Source of the DNA: Pandoraea pulmonicola | GTDB lineage: Bacteria > Pseudomonadota > Gammaproteobacteria > Burkholderiales > Burkholderiaceae | Assembly (NCBI RefSeq): GCF_000815105.2 | Contig: NZ_CP010310.2 | Location: 3,720,001-3,784,000, forward strand | Direction: 5' to 3' | Length of the DNA: 64,000 nt | Shown here: in pieces, positions 1 to 9,207 of the stretch | Numbering within the stretch: the stretch's first letter is position 1 | Layout: every line of letters starts with the position of its first letter | Program-made: the position numbers and the translations under genes | The notes under the pieces: generated by a model | Database searches by the model: none | Told to the model about the DNA's origin: nothing | Seen by the model: only the letters and a program-made list of their open reading frames with translations

Positions 1-751
1 CGCTCGCCGTGAGCGCGAACACGATGAGGCTGCCCGACAGAATGCCCGGCGTGATCTGCGGCAACACGACGCGCCACATCACCGTGGCCCGCCCGGCGCC
101 CAGCGAGCGCGCGGCGTTCGCCACGGCCGGATCGAGGCGCGTGAGCGAGGTCCACACCGAGAGCACCATGAGCGGCACCAGCACGTGCACGAGCGCCACC
201 GTGACCGCGCCCATCGTGAACAGCATCTGCAACGGATGCTCGATGAGCCCCAGGCGGGCAAGCACGGTGTTGATGAGGCCCTCGCGGCCGAGCAGGATCG
301 ACCAGCCCAGCGTGCGCACGACGACCGAAATGAGCAGCGGACCGAGCACCAGCACGAGACACAGCGAGCGCCACGGATCGCGCATGCGAAACAGGAAGTA
401 CGCCTCCGGCACACCGACCAGCACGCACAGCAGCGTGACGCCGACCGAGAGCAGCAGCGTGCGCAGGAAAATCTCGTAGAAATAGCTGTCGGTCAGGATG
501 TCGACGTAATGCTGCAGCGAGATCGTGGGCAGCACGCCGCCGAGGTTCGCGTCGAAACCGTGCAGACTCAGCACGAATGTGAGCCCGAGCGGCACCGCCA
601 GCAGCACCACGAAGTACAGCGTCGCCGGCACGACCAGCGCCCAGCCGGCGCGGCGATGGCGGGCCGCCTCCGGCGACAGCGCCCGCACGGCCAGCATGTC
701 CGGCACTGCCGGTGCGCCGGGAGGGGTGGGCCTCGACGTTGCGGCGTTCAT
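1..751 (-). CDS. ABC transporter permease, spermidine/putrescine (PotB) type, 3' end missing
   Basis: Inner-membrane permease of a polyamine-type ABC importer. The frame is open from the ATG at 751 to the window edge, about 250 residues, so the C-terminus is outside. An N-terminal tail of about 40 residues is followed by a first hydrophobic helix and several more. The coupling (EAA) loop reads SLGAGRATVMWRVVLPQ, followed by ITPGILSG, which is typical of binding-protein-dependent permeases. The ATG overlaps the stop of the ATPase gene by 4 bases (ATGA), so translation is coupled. A second permease probably follows outside the window. The substrate is inferred from the family only. Confidence 0.88.
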   Translation of the reverse strand, partial: MNAATSRPTPPGAPAVPDMLAVRALSPEAARHRRAGWALVVPATLYFVVLLAVPLGLTFVLSLHGFDANLGGVLPTISLQHYVDILTDSYFYEIFLRTLLLSVGVTLLCVLVGVPEAYFLFRMRDPWRSLCLVLVLGPLLISVVVRTLGWSILLGREGLINTVLARLGLIEHPLQMLFTMGAVTVALVHVLVPLMVLSVWTSLTRLDPAVANAARSLGAGRATVMWRVVLPQITPGILSGSLIVFALTAS

Positions 752-1824
752 GCGCCCTCCTGCACGAGACGCAGTGCGTCGTCGGCCCAATCCAGCCCGA
801 CCGCTTCCCCATCGTTCGCGGCCGCCACGCCGTCGTTGGCCACGAGCACGCGCAACTCGCCCAGCGCCGTGCTCACGGTGAAGACCCAATGATTGCCGTG
901 GAAGCTGCGCTGACCGACTCGCCCGGCCAGACGCCCCGCCGTGGCGGACGTCAGACGAATGCGCTCGGGTCTCAGACTGAACGTGGCCGGGCCGCCGTTG
1001 CCGGTGTGCGACGCCAGACCGCCGCCCGGCGAGACCGCCAGTCGATGTCCCCGGGCGTCAAGCACGGCCACGTCGCCGCGCACGTCGAGACGACCGGTGA
1101 TGAGATTGGTCTGGCCGATGAAATGCGCGGCGAACGTGGCGCGCGGGTCCTCGTAGACGTCGTGCGGCGTATCGATGCGCACCACGCGCCCCATGTTGAG
1201 CAACACCACGCGGTCGCTGATCGCCAGTGCCTCGGCCTGATCGTGCGTGACCATGATGGTGGTCGTGCCGACCTTGCGTTGAATCGCGCGCAGCTCGTCC
1301 TGCATCTGCTCGCGCAGTTTCGCGTCGAGGTTCGACAGCGGCTCGTCGAGCAGCAGCACGGGCGGCGCGATCACGAGCGCACGGGCGAGCGCCACGCGCT
1401 GGCGCTGGCCGCCCGAGAGCTCGCGCGGATAGCGCTGCGCGTGCTGACCGAGATGCACCAGTTCCAGCGCTTCCCGCACGCGACGCTGCTTGGCGGCGGC
1501 GTCCACGCGACGCATGTCCAGACCGAACGCCACGTTCTGCGCGACGCTCATGTGCGGGAACAGTGCGTAGCTCTGGAAGACGATCCCGAGCCCGCGCTTT
1601 TCCGGCGGCACCGGCGTGAGATCGCGGCCTTCGAGCAGAATGCGCCCGACGCTCGGCGCGACGAAACCTGCAATCATCTGCAACGTCGTGGTCTTGCCGC
1701 AGCCCGAGGGGCCGAGCAAGGAAATGAACTCGCCCTGCGCTATCGACAGGTCGACGCCTTCCACGGCAACGGTTTCACCGAAACGCTTGCCGAGTTGTTC
1801 GAGACGCAAATATGGGGTGCTCAT
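748..1824 (-). CDS. ABC transporter ATP-binding protein (PotA/FbpC-like)
   Basis: Cytoplasmic ATPase that drives the importer encoded around it, 358 residues. Walker A GPSGCGKT is at residues 38-45. The signature LSGGQRQR and Walker B VLLLDEP lie near residues 133-158, followed by the D-loop SNLDA and a switch histidine in MVTHDQAEA. The last ~110 residues form a TOBE-like regulatory domain with a SLRPERIRL motif, as in spermidine/putrescine and iron(III) importers. It lies 34 bp after the binding-protein gene and overlaps the permease by 4 bp, so the three genes form one operon. Polyamine or a related small cation is the likeliest substrate, but the family also serves other compounds. Confidence 0.9.
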   Translation of the reverse strand: MSTPYLRLEQLGKRFGETVAVEGVDLSIAQGEFISLLGPSGCGKTTTLQMIAGFVAPSVGRILLEGRDLTPVPPEKRGLGIVFQSYALFPHMSVAQNVAFGLDMRRVDAAAKQRRVREALELVHLGQHAQRYPRELSGGQRQRVALARALVIAPPVLLLDEPLSNLDAKLREQMQDELRAIQRKVGTTTIMVTHDQAEALAISDRVVLLNMGRVVRIDTPHDVYEDPRATFAAHFIGQTNLITGRLDVRGDVAVLDARGHRLAVSPGGGLASHTGNGGPATFSLRPERIRLTSATAGRLAGRVGQRSFHGNHWVFTVSTALGELRVLVANDGVAAANDGEAVGLDWADDALRLVQEGA

Positions 1825-1858
1825 GACGCTTGTGATCTCCTGCGCGCGGTTCGGTCAA

Positions 1859-2932
1859 TCAACGCTCGATCTGACGGTTCCAACGCTGCGTCCAGTCGGC
1901 GCGCTTGGCGTTGACCACATCCCAGTCGACGCGCACGAGCTTGTCGATCTGCGCCGGCGACGGCACGCGGGCCGCCACCGCCATCGACAGCTGCGTCTTG
2001 CGATTCGAGGGCGCCACGCCCTGGCTCTCGGCGAGCACGGCCTGCGTCTGCGGCGAGAGAATCGTCTGGACGAACTTCTGCGCGAGCGCATCGTTGGCCG
2101 ACTTGTCGACCACGCACATGCCCATGCCGAGCGCCACCGCGCCCTCCTTCGGGTAGACGAATTCGACCGGAATCCCCTGCTGGCGCAATGCCTGCACGCG
2201 ACCGTTGCCCCACACGGCGAGGGCCACTTCGTCGGCCTGGAACAGCTCGGCGATCTTGCCCGGCGACGGATCGAACGACAGCACGTTCGGGGCGATCTTC
2301 TCCATCTCGCGGAAGCCCGGATCGATGTTGGTGTCGCTGCCCCCGTTGAGCTTCGACTCGACGAGCAGCGCGTGCAGTCCGTAGGTGTTCTTGATGCTCG
2401 GCATCACGAGCTTGCCCTTGTACTTCGGATCGGACAGTTCCTTCCACGACGTCGGCGCCGACCAGCCCTTCGCCTGGAACAGCCGTGTGTTGTAGGCGAT
2501 GCCCGTGGCGATCAGGCCGGCGGCCACGGCGCTGCCGTTCTTGAACTTCGCGATGTCGTACAGATCGTGATAGACCGGCGCTTCGGCCAGCTTGCCGCAG
2601 AAGCCCATCTGGATCGCCTGATACATCGGACCGTCGTCGAGGAAGACCACGTCCATGCCTGCCTTGCCTTTTTGCGCCTGGAGCTTCGCGAGCGTCGTCG
2701 TCGAATCGCCCGGCACGATCACGACCTTGGTGCCCGGGTTGGCCCGCTCGAATCCGGGAATGATGTCCTTCTTGAGCATCTGCTCAAACGAACCGCCATA
2801 GGCGCCGACGTACAGCGTGGTGTCGGCATGCGCGGTCGTGGCGGCGAATACAAGCCCAGCGAGTCCGGCGCCAGCGGTGACGAGGGCCGCACGGCCCAGC
2901 TTGCGAAGCGTTTGGGGAACGACAGTCTTCAT
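1859..2932 (-). CDS. Periplasmic substrate-binding protein of the ABC importer (PotD-like)
   Basis: Solute receptor of 357 residues and first gene of the importer operon. The N-terminus has two Arg/Lys residues, a hydrophobic stretch and an ATTAHA cleavage site near residue 37, a Sec signal peptide. The mature part starts DTTLYVGAYGGSFEQ, and the later FERANPGTKVVIVPGDST is typical of extracellular solute-binding family 1/PotD proteins. An AAGGAGCTTCC-type ribosome site precedes the ATG. The divergent LysR gene at 3105 is the natural candidate regulator. The ligand cannot be read from sequence. Confidence 0.87.
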   Translation of the reverse strand: MKTVVPQTLRKLGRAALVTAGAGLAGLVFAATTAHADTTLYVGAYGGSFEQMLKKDIIPGFERANPGTKVVIVPGDSTTTLAKLQAQKGKAGMDVVFLDDGPMYQAIQMGFCGKLAEAPVYHDLYDIAKFKNGSAVAAGLIATGIAYNTRLFQAKGWSAPTSWKELSDPKYKGKLVMPSIKNTYGLHALLVESKLNGGSDTNIDPGFREMEKIAPNVLSFDPSPGKIAELFQADEVALAVWGNGRVQALRQQGIPVEFVYPKEGAVALGMGMCVVDKSANDALAQKFVQTILSPQTQAVLAESQGVAPSNRKTQLSMAVAARVPSPAQIDKLVRVDWDVVNAKRADWTQRWNRQIER

Positions 2933-3104
2933 CGGGAAGCTCCTTGCGTGTTGCAGTGTTATGTGATGTTATGGCCCGGCATTACGAGAAAAACTCAAAC
3001 TTCTGCGTTGTTTTCGTAGAGTCGTTTTCGACGCACTCACGGTCAAATCACATTTTTTTGCCCGCCCATACGCAAATGTTATGGACGAGGATGGCGAGGC
3101 TTCG

Positions 3105-3995
3105 ATGAAGATCCGGCAGTTGGAGGCATTTCGGGCGCTGATCCTGCGCCAGACGGTCACGCGGGCCGCCGAGATGCTTCACGTTTCGCAACCGGCGGTC
3201 ACGCGTCTGATCAACGATCTGGAGGCCGACATAGGGTTTGCCCTATTCGATCGGAGCAACGGGCGCCTGAATCCGACGCCCGAAGCGCTGGTGCTGTTCG
3301 AGGAAGTCGAGCGCTCGTTCGCGGGGATCGATCGCATCGCGCAGACGGCCGAGCAGATCAAGTCGCTGCGGCGCGGGTCGTTGCATATCGCGGGCGCACC
3401 GGCGCTGGCGCTGGAGTTTCTGCCGACCACGCTGACCGGCTTCATGCGCGAACATCCCGGCGTGAGCACGACGCTGCTCATCCATGCGTCGAGCATCGTG
3501 GTCGACATGGTCGTCGGCCGCCGCTGCGACGTCGGCTTCATCGCGCATCCGCTCACGCATGCGGGCGTAAATGTGGAGACACTGCACCGCGCGCCGATGC
3601 GCTGCATCCTGCCGCACGGCCATCGGCTCGCGGATCGCGACGTGATCCATCCCGAGGACCTGCGCGACGAGTCATTCGTGTCCTATCCGAAGGAATTCGA
3701 CGGCCGGATGTACATCGACAGCATCTTCGCCGAGCGCCAGATCGATCGCGTGATGAGTGCGGAGTCGCAACTGTCGGCAGCCATCTGCGTGCTGGTCGAG
3801 CATGGCGCGGGCGTGTCGATCATCGACCAGGTGACGGCGCGCTATGCGGCCGGACGCGTCATCGTCAAACCGTTCGAGCCGACCATCCTCTCGGGCTTTT
3901 CGCTGGTCACCTCCAACCAGCACCCGCCCTCGCAACTGGCCAAGGCGTTCGTGGCGTACACGAAGCAGCGCATGCTCGCCCTGTTTCCGGGGTGA
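3105..3995 (+). CDS. LysR-family transcriptional regulator
   Basis: DNA-binding regulator of 296 residues. The N-terminal winged helix-turn-helix (MKIRQLEAFRALI, then TRAAEMLHVSQPAVTRLIND) is followed by a periplasmic-binding-like effector domain from about residue 90. I start at 3105 because MKIRQLEAF is the normal LysR beginning and GAGG lies 6 bases upstream; an ATG at 3081 would add eight atypical residues. It is divergent from the polyamine-type importer across 172 bp, so it probably controls that operon and itself. The effector is unknown. Confidence 0.9.
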   Translation: MKIRQLEAFRALILRQTVTRAAEMLHVSQPAVTRLINDLEADIGFALFDRSNGRLNPTPEALVLFEEVERSFAGIDRIAQTAEQIKSLRRGSLHIAGAPALALEFLPTTLTGFMREHPGVSTTLLIHASSIVVDMVVGRRCDVGFIAHPLTHAGVNVETLHRAPMRCILPHGHRLADRDVIHPEDLRDESFVSYPKEFDGRMYIDSIFAERQIDRVMSAESQLSAAICVLVEHGAGVSIIDQVTARYAAGRVIVKPFEPTILSGFSLVTSNQHPPSQLAKAFVAYTKQRMLALFPG

Positions 3996-4187
3996 ACGTT
4001 GCTTCGGCAACCGGTGCTTCGGCGCCGGCGCAACGACATGCGGCAAGGCCCGGGGCGCCGGCGGACCATGCGGCGACCCGCAGCTCTCGCAAGGAAATGT
4101 TCGGGGCTTGCTCGGGACGGACGACACACCGAAAATGCGCAAAATCGGCAAATCGCCTGCCGATACATTGGCGTCCAAGGAGCGCAA

Positions 4188-5021
4188 ATGAAACCCGAAA
4201 CCCGTATTCGATATGCCCAGCGCCTGGAACCTGTCCTGCGCTGGCTGGCCGATCATCCGGACGCCACACCGGACCTTTATCACCTGGCGGATCTGGCCTG
4301 CCTGTCGCCGTACCATTTTCACCGCATCTATCGCGCGCTGATGGGCGAAACGGTGAACGGCACGGTGCAGCGCATTCGCATGCATCGCGCGGCGGTGGCA
4401 CTCGCCGGGTCGGAGGATTCGATGCGCGTTGTGGCGTCGCGTGCCGGCTATGAGTCGGACGCCGCGTTCAACCGGGCCTTCGGGGCGCTGTTCGGCATTC
4501 CGCCGGGGCGCTATCGCAACGCCCGCTCCGAACCTTTCGATCCTCAGGAGCCCGCCATGTATCCCATTGTCGTCGAATCATTCCCCGCCACCACCCTCGC
4601 CGTGCTCAAGCACACCGGCAGCTACCAGGAGATCGGCCCGCTCTTCGCGCGCGTCTTCATGCTCGCCGCCGCCCACGGACTGGCCCGGCCCGACACCACC
4701 GGCTTCGGCGTCTACTTCGACGATCCGGAACAGGTGCCCACGGACAAGTTGCGCTCACTGGCCGGCGTGTCGGTCGCCGCCGACGCGCCCCTCGCCGGCG
4801 ATCTGGAACGCTTCGAGATCCCGGCTGGACGCTGCGCCATGCTCACCTACACCGGCCCTTACAACGAGATGAGCAAACCGTATCAATGGCTCTTCTCGGA
4901 ATGGCTGCCGGCCAGCGGGCTGGAACCGGCCGACTTCCCGATGTTCGAGCAGTACCTCAACGATCCACGCTCGACGCCGCCGGCACAGTTGCGCACACGG
5001 ATTTGCCTGCCTGTGAAGTAA
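4188..5021 (+). CDS. AraC-family regulator with GyrI-like effector domain
   Basis: A 277-residue protein. The first ~110 residues hold two helix-turn-helix units (LADLACLSPYHFHRIYRAL; VASRAGYESDAAFNRAF), the AraC/XylS DNA-binding domain placed N-terminally. The rest is a GyrI-like/SOUL-type small-molecule-binding fold (YPIVVESFPATTLAVLKHTG; CLPVK at the end), as in Rob and SbmC-like regulators. AAGGA lies 6 bases before the ATG. Its 3' end overlaps the convergent mnmH gene by 65 bp. A role in sensing xenobiotics is inferred from the family. Confidence 0.88.
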   Translation: MKPETRIRYAQRLEPVLRWLADHPDATPDLYHLADLACLSPYHFHRIYRALMGETVNGTVQRIRMHRAAVALAGSEDSMRVVASRAGYESDAAFNRAFGALFGIPPGRYRNARSEPFDPQEPAMYPIVVESFPATTLAVLKHTGSYQEIGPLFARVFMLAAAHGLARPDTTGFGVYFDDPEQVPTDKLRSLAGVSVAADAPLAGDLERFEIPAGRCAMLTYTGPYNEMSKPYQWLFSEWLPASGLEPADFPMFEQYLNDPRSTPPAQLRTRICLPVK

Positions 5022-6057
5022 GCGCAAGCAGGGCCTGCGCCTGAGCGCGCAGGTCTTGCGCGGTGGGATGGAACGTGAACGGAATCGCCTGCGCGAGACC
5101 GCCCAGCATCTTGCGGGAGCTGCGCGAATACGCCGGGTCGTAATGTTTCGTGATGAGCGCCTCGAACAACTCGCGACGCTCCCCACGCTCGAGCAGCGTC
5201 AACCATTGCTCCACCACCGCACGGCCGTGCAGCGGCACGAGCTTGCGCAGTTGTCCGCGGAAGGTGTCGGGATTCGCGAAGAGGTGCGCGTAGTCCTGCA
5301 TCAGCAGATCGATGCGCTCCGACTGCGCAGCGCTCACTTCGACGCACCGCGTGCCGCGCATCGCCGCCATCAGCGATTCCGGCAGCGTAATGCGTCCGAT
5401 GCGGCGGCTTTCCGCTTCGACGAATACCGGCCGCGCCGGATCGACGCTGCGCAACGCACCGACGAATGCGGTGTCGAACGACTTCTGCGACGGCTGCCCG
5501 GCGTTGGGCATGGCCCCGAGCAGCGAACCGCGATGCACGGCAAGCGCTTCGAGATCGAGCGTCTGCGCTCCGGCGTCGGCCAGCGCATGAAGCAGACGCG
5601 TCTTGCCGCTGCCGGTATGCCCCGCCAGGACGATCAGATCCAGCGTCGGCGGCAAGGTGTCGAGCAAGGTCACGACGTCGCGCCGATAGGTCTTGTAGCC
5701 GCCTTCGAGCTGACGCGCGCGCCAGCCGATCATGTTCATCCAGACCGTCATCGACTCGGAACGCTTGCCGCCACGCCAGCAATACACAAGCGGGCGCCAG
5801 TTGCGAGGCCGGTCGGCGAATGTGGTTTCGAGATGCGCGGCGATATTGCGCGCCACCATCGCCGCGCCCACGCGCGTGGCTTCGAACGGCGACACCTGTG
5901 CGTACATCGTGCCGACGATGACGCGCTCTTCGTTGCCGAGGACCGGCGCATTGATCGCCCCGGGCATATGGTCTTCCTCGAATTCGAGAGGCGTGCGCAC
6001 GTCGACGATCTCGTCGAATTCACCGGCACGCTCGAGCGGTACGCGCAGCGGGTTCAT
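4957..6057 (-). CDS. mnmH: tRNA 2-selenouridine synthase (MnmH/SelU/YbbB)
   Basis: 366 residues. The family converts 2-thiouridine at the tRNA wobble position to 2-selenouridine, through a geranylated intermediate. An N-terminal rhodanese domain carries the catalytic cysteine in VYCWRGGKRSES (Cys93). A C-terminal P-loop domain has AGHTGSGKT (Walker A residues 146-153). The start is the ATG at 6057 with AGGGG upstream; longer upstream frames are unsupported. No selD lies in the window, so selenophosphate must come from elsewhere if the selenium step is used. The 3' end overlaps the convergent AraC-type gene by 65 bp. Confidence 0.92.
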   Translation of the reverse strand: MNPLRVPLERAGEFDEIVDVRTPLEFEEDHMPGAINAPVLGNEERVIVGTMYAQVSPFEATRVGAAMVARNIAAHLETTFADRPRNWRPLVYCWRGGKRSESMTVWMNMIGWRARQLEGGYKTYRRDVVTLLDTLPPTLDLIVLAGHTGSGKTRLLHALADAGAQTLDLEALAVHRGSLLGAMPNAGQPSQKSFDTAFVGALRSVDPARPVFVEAESRRIGRITLPESLMAAMRGTRCVEVSAAQSERIDLLMQDYAHLFANPDTFRGQLRKLVPLHGRAVVEQWLTLLERGERRELFEALITKHYDPAYSRSSRKMLGGLAQAIPFTFHPTAQDLRAQAQALLALTSQAGKSVCATVPAASSVDR

Positions 6058-6372
6058 CTCGCCCCTGCCACGGGTTGCCCGCAATGGACGGCTTGGTCGG
6101 GGCCAGACGGCCGGGGTCGCGGCGAACCGCAGCCGGCCGCCGTCACCGCGGCGCCCAGCGCACACACCGCATTTAAACAAGTCAAGGATCGAATCATCGG
6201 GAAGGACATCGCTACCGGCATTTCCTGTCGCGGGACACCTCTGCCCGCGCTCGCCCGACAGGATACACTCGCTCGCTCCGGCACGGCGTGGCGGAGTCTG
6301 CCTTGCGAGCGCAGCCCAAAACCGCGATGATCGGCATCTGGCCGTCCGCCCCCCCAAAAAGGAGACACCACC

Positions 6373-7197
6373 ATGCCACGCAGCACCGCCGAAAAACGCG
6401 CCGCCTTTCGCGAACTCCATCTTGCCGGTTGCTTCGTCATCCCCAACCCGTGGGACGCCGGCAGCGCGAAATACCTCGAACACGCCGGCTTCAAGGCCGT
6501 CGCCTCGACCAGCTCCGGCTTCGCCTGGTCCACGGGCCGCCCCGATAACGGCGTGACGCGCGAGACCGTGCTGGCACACCTGAGCACGCTCGTCGAGGCG
6601 ACCGACTTGCCCGTCAACGCCGACTTCGAAAGCGGCTTCGGACACACGCCCGACGACGTGGCCGAAAGCGTCAAGCTGGCCGTGGCCACCGGCGTCGCCG
6701 GGCTGTCCATCGAAGACTCGACGGGCGACGCCAATACCCCGCTCTTTCCCCTCGACGAAGCGGTCGCCCGCATGCGGGCGGCGCGCCGCGCCATCGACGA
6801 GACCGGTGGCGACACGCTGCTGATCGGCCGCGCCGAGAACTTCTTCGCCGGCGTGCCCGATCTCGACGACGCCATCGCGCGCCTCCAGGCCTATGCCGAG
6901 GCCGGCGCCGATTGCCTCTATGCGCCCGGCATCCAGTCGGCCGAGCAGATTCGCGCCGTCGTCACCGCCGTGGCGCCCAAGCCGGTCAACGTGCTGATCG
7001 GGGCGACGTCGCCCATTACGCTGCAGGATCTCGCCGATCTCGGCGTACGCCGGGTCAGCGTCGGCGGCGCCCTCGCCCGCGCCGCTTGGGGCGGCTTCAT
7101 TCACGCCGCTCAGGCACTCGCGCAAGGCCGCTTCGACGGTTTCGAGGGTGCGGCAAGCGGCGCCACGCTCAACGGCCTGTTCCGGCAGGACGCGTGA
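6373..7197 (+). CDS. Isocitrate lyase/PEP mutase-superfamily enzyme
   Basis: 274 residues with a PEP mutase-like TIM barrel. The motifs IPNPWDAGSAKYLEHAGFKA, VNADFESGFG (metal and substrate loop), GLSIEDSTG and LLIGRAENFF are those of the oxaloacetate-decarboxylase/carboxyphosphonoenolpyruvate-mutase-like subgroup. This subgroup usually cleaves or isomerises C-C or P-C bonds of 2-oxo acids. It lacks the KKCGH signature of true isocitrate lyase and methylisocitrate lyase; compare prpB at 32753. AAGGAG precedes the ATG. A class II aldolase gene follows 174 bp downstream on the same strand. The substrate is unknown. Confidence 0.86.
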   Translation: MPRSTAEKRAAFRELHLAGCFVIPNPWDAGSAKYLEHAGFKAVASTSSGFAWSTGRPDNGVTRETVLAHLSTLVEATDLPVNADFESGFGHTPDDVAESVKLAVATGVAGLSIEDSTGDANTPLFPLDEAVARMRAARRAIDETGGDTLLIGRAENFFAGVPDLDDAIARLQAYAEAGADCLYAPGIQSAEQIRAVVTAVAPKPVNVLIGATSPITLQDLADLGVRRVSVGGALARAAWGGFIHAAQALAQGRFDGFEGAASGATLNGLFRQDA

Positions 7198-7371
7198 TTG
7201 CCTGAGCTGGGCGGCCGCCGGGGCGCCGGTACATGACCAGTGACTTTTCGTCGATGGACGTCGCCGGCAAGCGCCCGGACAATGCGCTACCGGCCGACGC
7301 ATCGCGCTCGCAGACAGTGAGACCCGCTGCGAAGGCGGCGTGCGCGGCGCCTCATTCTACGGAGTGTCCTC

Positions 7372-8187
7372 ATGAATCAGCCGCCTCCCCCGGCCGCCGC
7401 GCACGATGCCTTTGCCATCCCCACGCCGCTCGGCGCGCCGCTGCCCAGGCCGCGCGTCTTCGATAGCGTCGAAGCGGAGCGCGCCGACCGGAAGCTGCGT
7501 CTGGCCGTCGCCTTCCGGATATTCGCGCGCTTCGGCCTGGCCGAAGGCATCGCCGGACACATCACCGTGCGCGACCCCGAGTTCCACGACCGCTTCTGGG
7601 TCAACCGCTACGCACAGCACTTCTCGTCCATTCGTCCGGACGATCTGATTCTCGTCGACGAGGCGGGCCACCTGCATCACGGCGACGGCCCGGTCAACGC
7701 CGCCGCCATGGCCATTCACGCAGGCATTCACGCTACGCTGCCCCATGTGACGGCCGCCGCGCACACCCACACCACGCACGGACGCGCCTTCTCGGCCCGC
7801 ACCCGCCCACTCGCACCGATCAATCAGGAAGCGTGTCTGTTTTTCGACGATCACGTACTGTTCCGCGGCGACGTACTCGTCCTCGGCGCCGAGGAAGGCC
7901 GCCGCATCGCGCAGACGATGGGGCACAAGCGCGCGGCCGTGCTGCTCAATCACGGCCTGCTGACGGTCGGCTCGTCGGTGGACGCGGCTGCCTATCGCTT
8001 CCTCGCGATGGAGCGCTGCGCGCAGGTGCAGTTGCTCGCCGAAGCCGCCGGGCCGCTCGAAGTGCTCGGCGACGCCGAGGCCCGCGAGGTACATCGCCTG
8101 CTCGGTTCGGATTACGTCGCGTGGCTCGGCTACCAGGGGCTTTACGAGCAGGTGCTGCGCGAGTGCCCCGATCTGCTGGCGCGATAG
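7372..8187 (+). CDS. Class II aldolase/adducin-domain protein
   Basis: 271 residues. The class II aldolase fold is shown by a metal-binding AHTHTTHGRAFS motif near residues 129-140, an N-terminal GLAEGIAGHITVRDP substrate/phosphate loop, and a third histidine in LLNHGLLTVG. Members epimerise or cleave sugar phosphates, or act on hydroxy acids. The N-terminal NQPPPPAAAHDAFAIPTP tail is low-complexity. GGAG lies 7 bases before the ATG. The gene overlaps the convergent LysR gene by 46 bp. The real substrate is not evident. Confidence 0.87.
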   Translation: MNQPPPPAAAHDAFAIPTPLGAPLPRPRVFDSVEAERADRKLRLAVAFRIFARFGLAEGIAGHITVRDPEFHDRFWVNRYAQHFSSIRPDDLILVDEAGHLHHGDGPVNAAAMAIHAGIHATLPHVTAAAHTHTTHGRAFSARTRPLAPINQEACLFFDDHVLFRGDVLVLGAEEGRRIAQTMGHKRAAVLLNHGLLTVGSSVDAAAYRFLAMERCAQVQLLAEAAGPLEVLGDAEAREVHRLLGSDYVAWLGYQGLYEQVLRECPDLLAR

Positions 8188-9083
8188 TCGTCCACGGCGC
8201 GACGCAGCCACGTATCGAACTGGCGCAATGGCGCCCAGTCGCTGCGCTGCGCCGGCGTCGAATAATAGATGGTTTGCGGACTGGCCAGCGTGTGCGCGTG
8301 CGCCTGCACGAGGGCGCCGGTGGCCAGTTCGCGCTCGATCAACACACGCGGCAGCAACGCCACCCCGAGCCCCGCGACGGCCGCGTTGATCGCCATGATG
8401 AACATGTCGTAACGCTGTGCGCTGCGCTGTGGCCGCACCGCGTCGCCGGGCGGCAAGCCGAGCGACGCCAGCCAGTCGTCCCACACGCGCGGCAGGTCGC
8501 GCGGGCAGATCCATGACAGCGACGCGATCCGTTCGAGCGAGAGCGACGGCTTCCCATCGAGCAGACGCGGCGCCGCCACGAGCATGAGGGTGTCGTCGGT
8601 GATCAGCGCCGTGCCGGGCATGCCGGGCCACAGCCGGGTGCTGAAGTAGATGGCGGCGTCGAAGGCCGAATCGTCGAAGAAGACCGGCTGGTCGCGCCCG
8701 AGAATGTGCAGACGCACGTCGCGCGTGCTGGCGTAGAAGTCGTCGAGTCGCGGAATCAGCCACTGCGCCGCGAACGTGACGCCGACGGCGATTTCCAGCG
8801 CGGTCTCCCGTCCCTGCTGCACGACGTCGAGCGTATCGCGCCGGATCTGGTCGAGATGCACACGGATGCGCTTGGCGTACTCCGCGCCGGCAGGCGTGAG
8901 CACCAGCCGCTGCTTTACGCGCTCGAAGAGCGCAACGCCCAGATGCCCCTCCAGTTCGCCCACCCGCTTGCACACGGCGCCATGCGTGAGCGCGAGTTCC
9001 TGCGCGGCCTGCGCGAAGTTCTGATGACGGGCGCTGGCCTCGAAAGCCTGCAACGCCGAGAGGCTGGGAACGCCCAGACGCAT
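8142..9083 (-). CDS. LysR-family regulator, GcvA-like
   Basis: 313 residues. The N-terminal helix-turn-helix is LSALQAFEASARHQNFAQAA, then LTHGAVCKRVGELEGHLGV. The effector domain contains FAAQWLIPRLDDFY, typical of the GcvA/TrpI-like LysR group. The Arg/Ser-rich tail overlaps the aldolase gene by 46 bp on the opposite strand. Neighbours are the aldolase (convergent) and narK, whose 3' end lies 124 bp upstream. Its target is not clear from context; the aldolase/PEP-mutase pair is a guess. Confidence 0.87.
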   Translation of the reverse strand: MRLGVPSLSALQAFEASARHQNFAQAAQELALTHGAVCKRVGELEGHLGVALFERVKQRLVLTPAGAEYAKRIRVHLDQIRRDTLDVVQQGRETALEIAVGVTFAAQWLIPRLDDFYASTRDVRLHILGRDQPVFFDDSAFDAAIYFSTRLWPGMPGTALITDDTLMLVAAPRLLDGKPSLSLERIASLSWICPRDLPRVWDDWLASLGLPPGDAVRPQRSAQRYDMFIMAINAAVAGLGVALLPRVLIERELATGALVQAHAHTLASPQTIYYSTPAQRSDWAPLRQFDTWLRRAVDDYRASRSGHSRSTCS

Positions 9084-9207
9084 GGTGTCTCCTATGGGAA
9101 TACGATCTCGCCAGACAGTCTATGCGAAGCGTCGTGAGGCGACAAAGCGGCCCCGGTCGAATAGTGGAAGCACCGATTCGATCGAAGCCGCCGTATAACA
9201 ATCCCGC

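Noticed and set aside
4999..6330. Plus-strand frame antisense to mnmH
   Set aside because: MnmH has the rhodanese cysteine and P-loop; the opposite frame has only Arg/His-rich low-complexity sequence.
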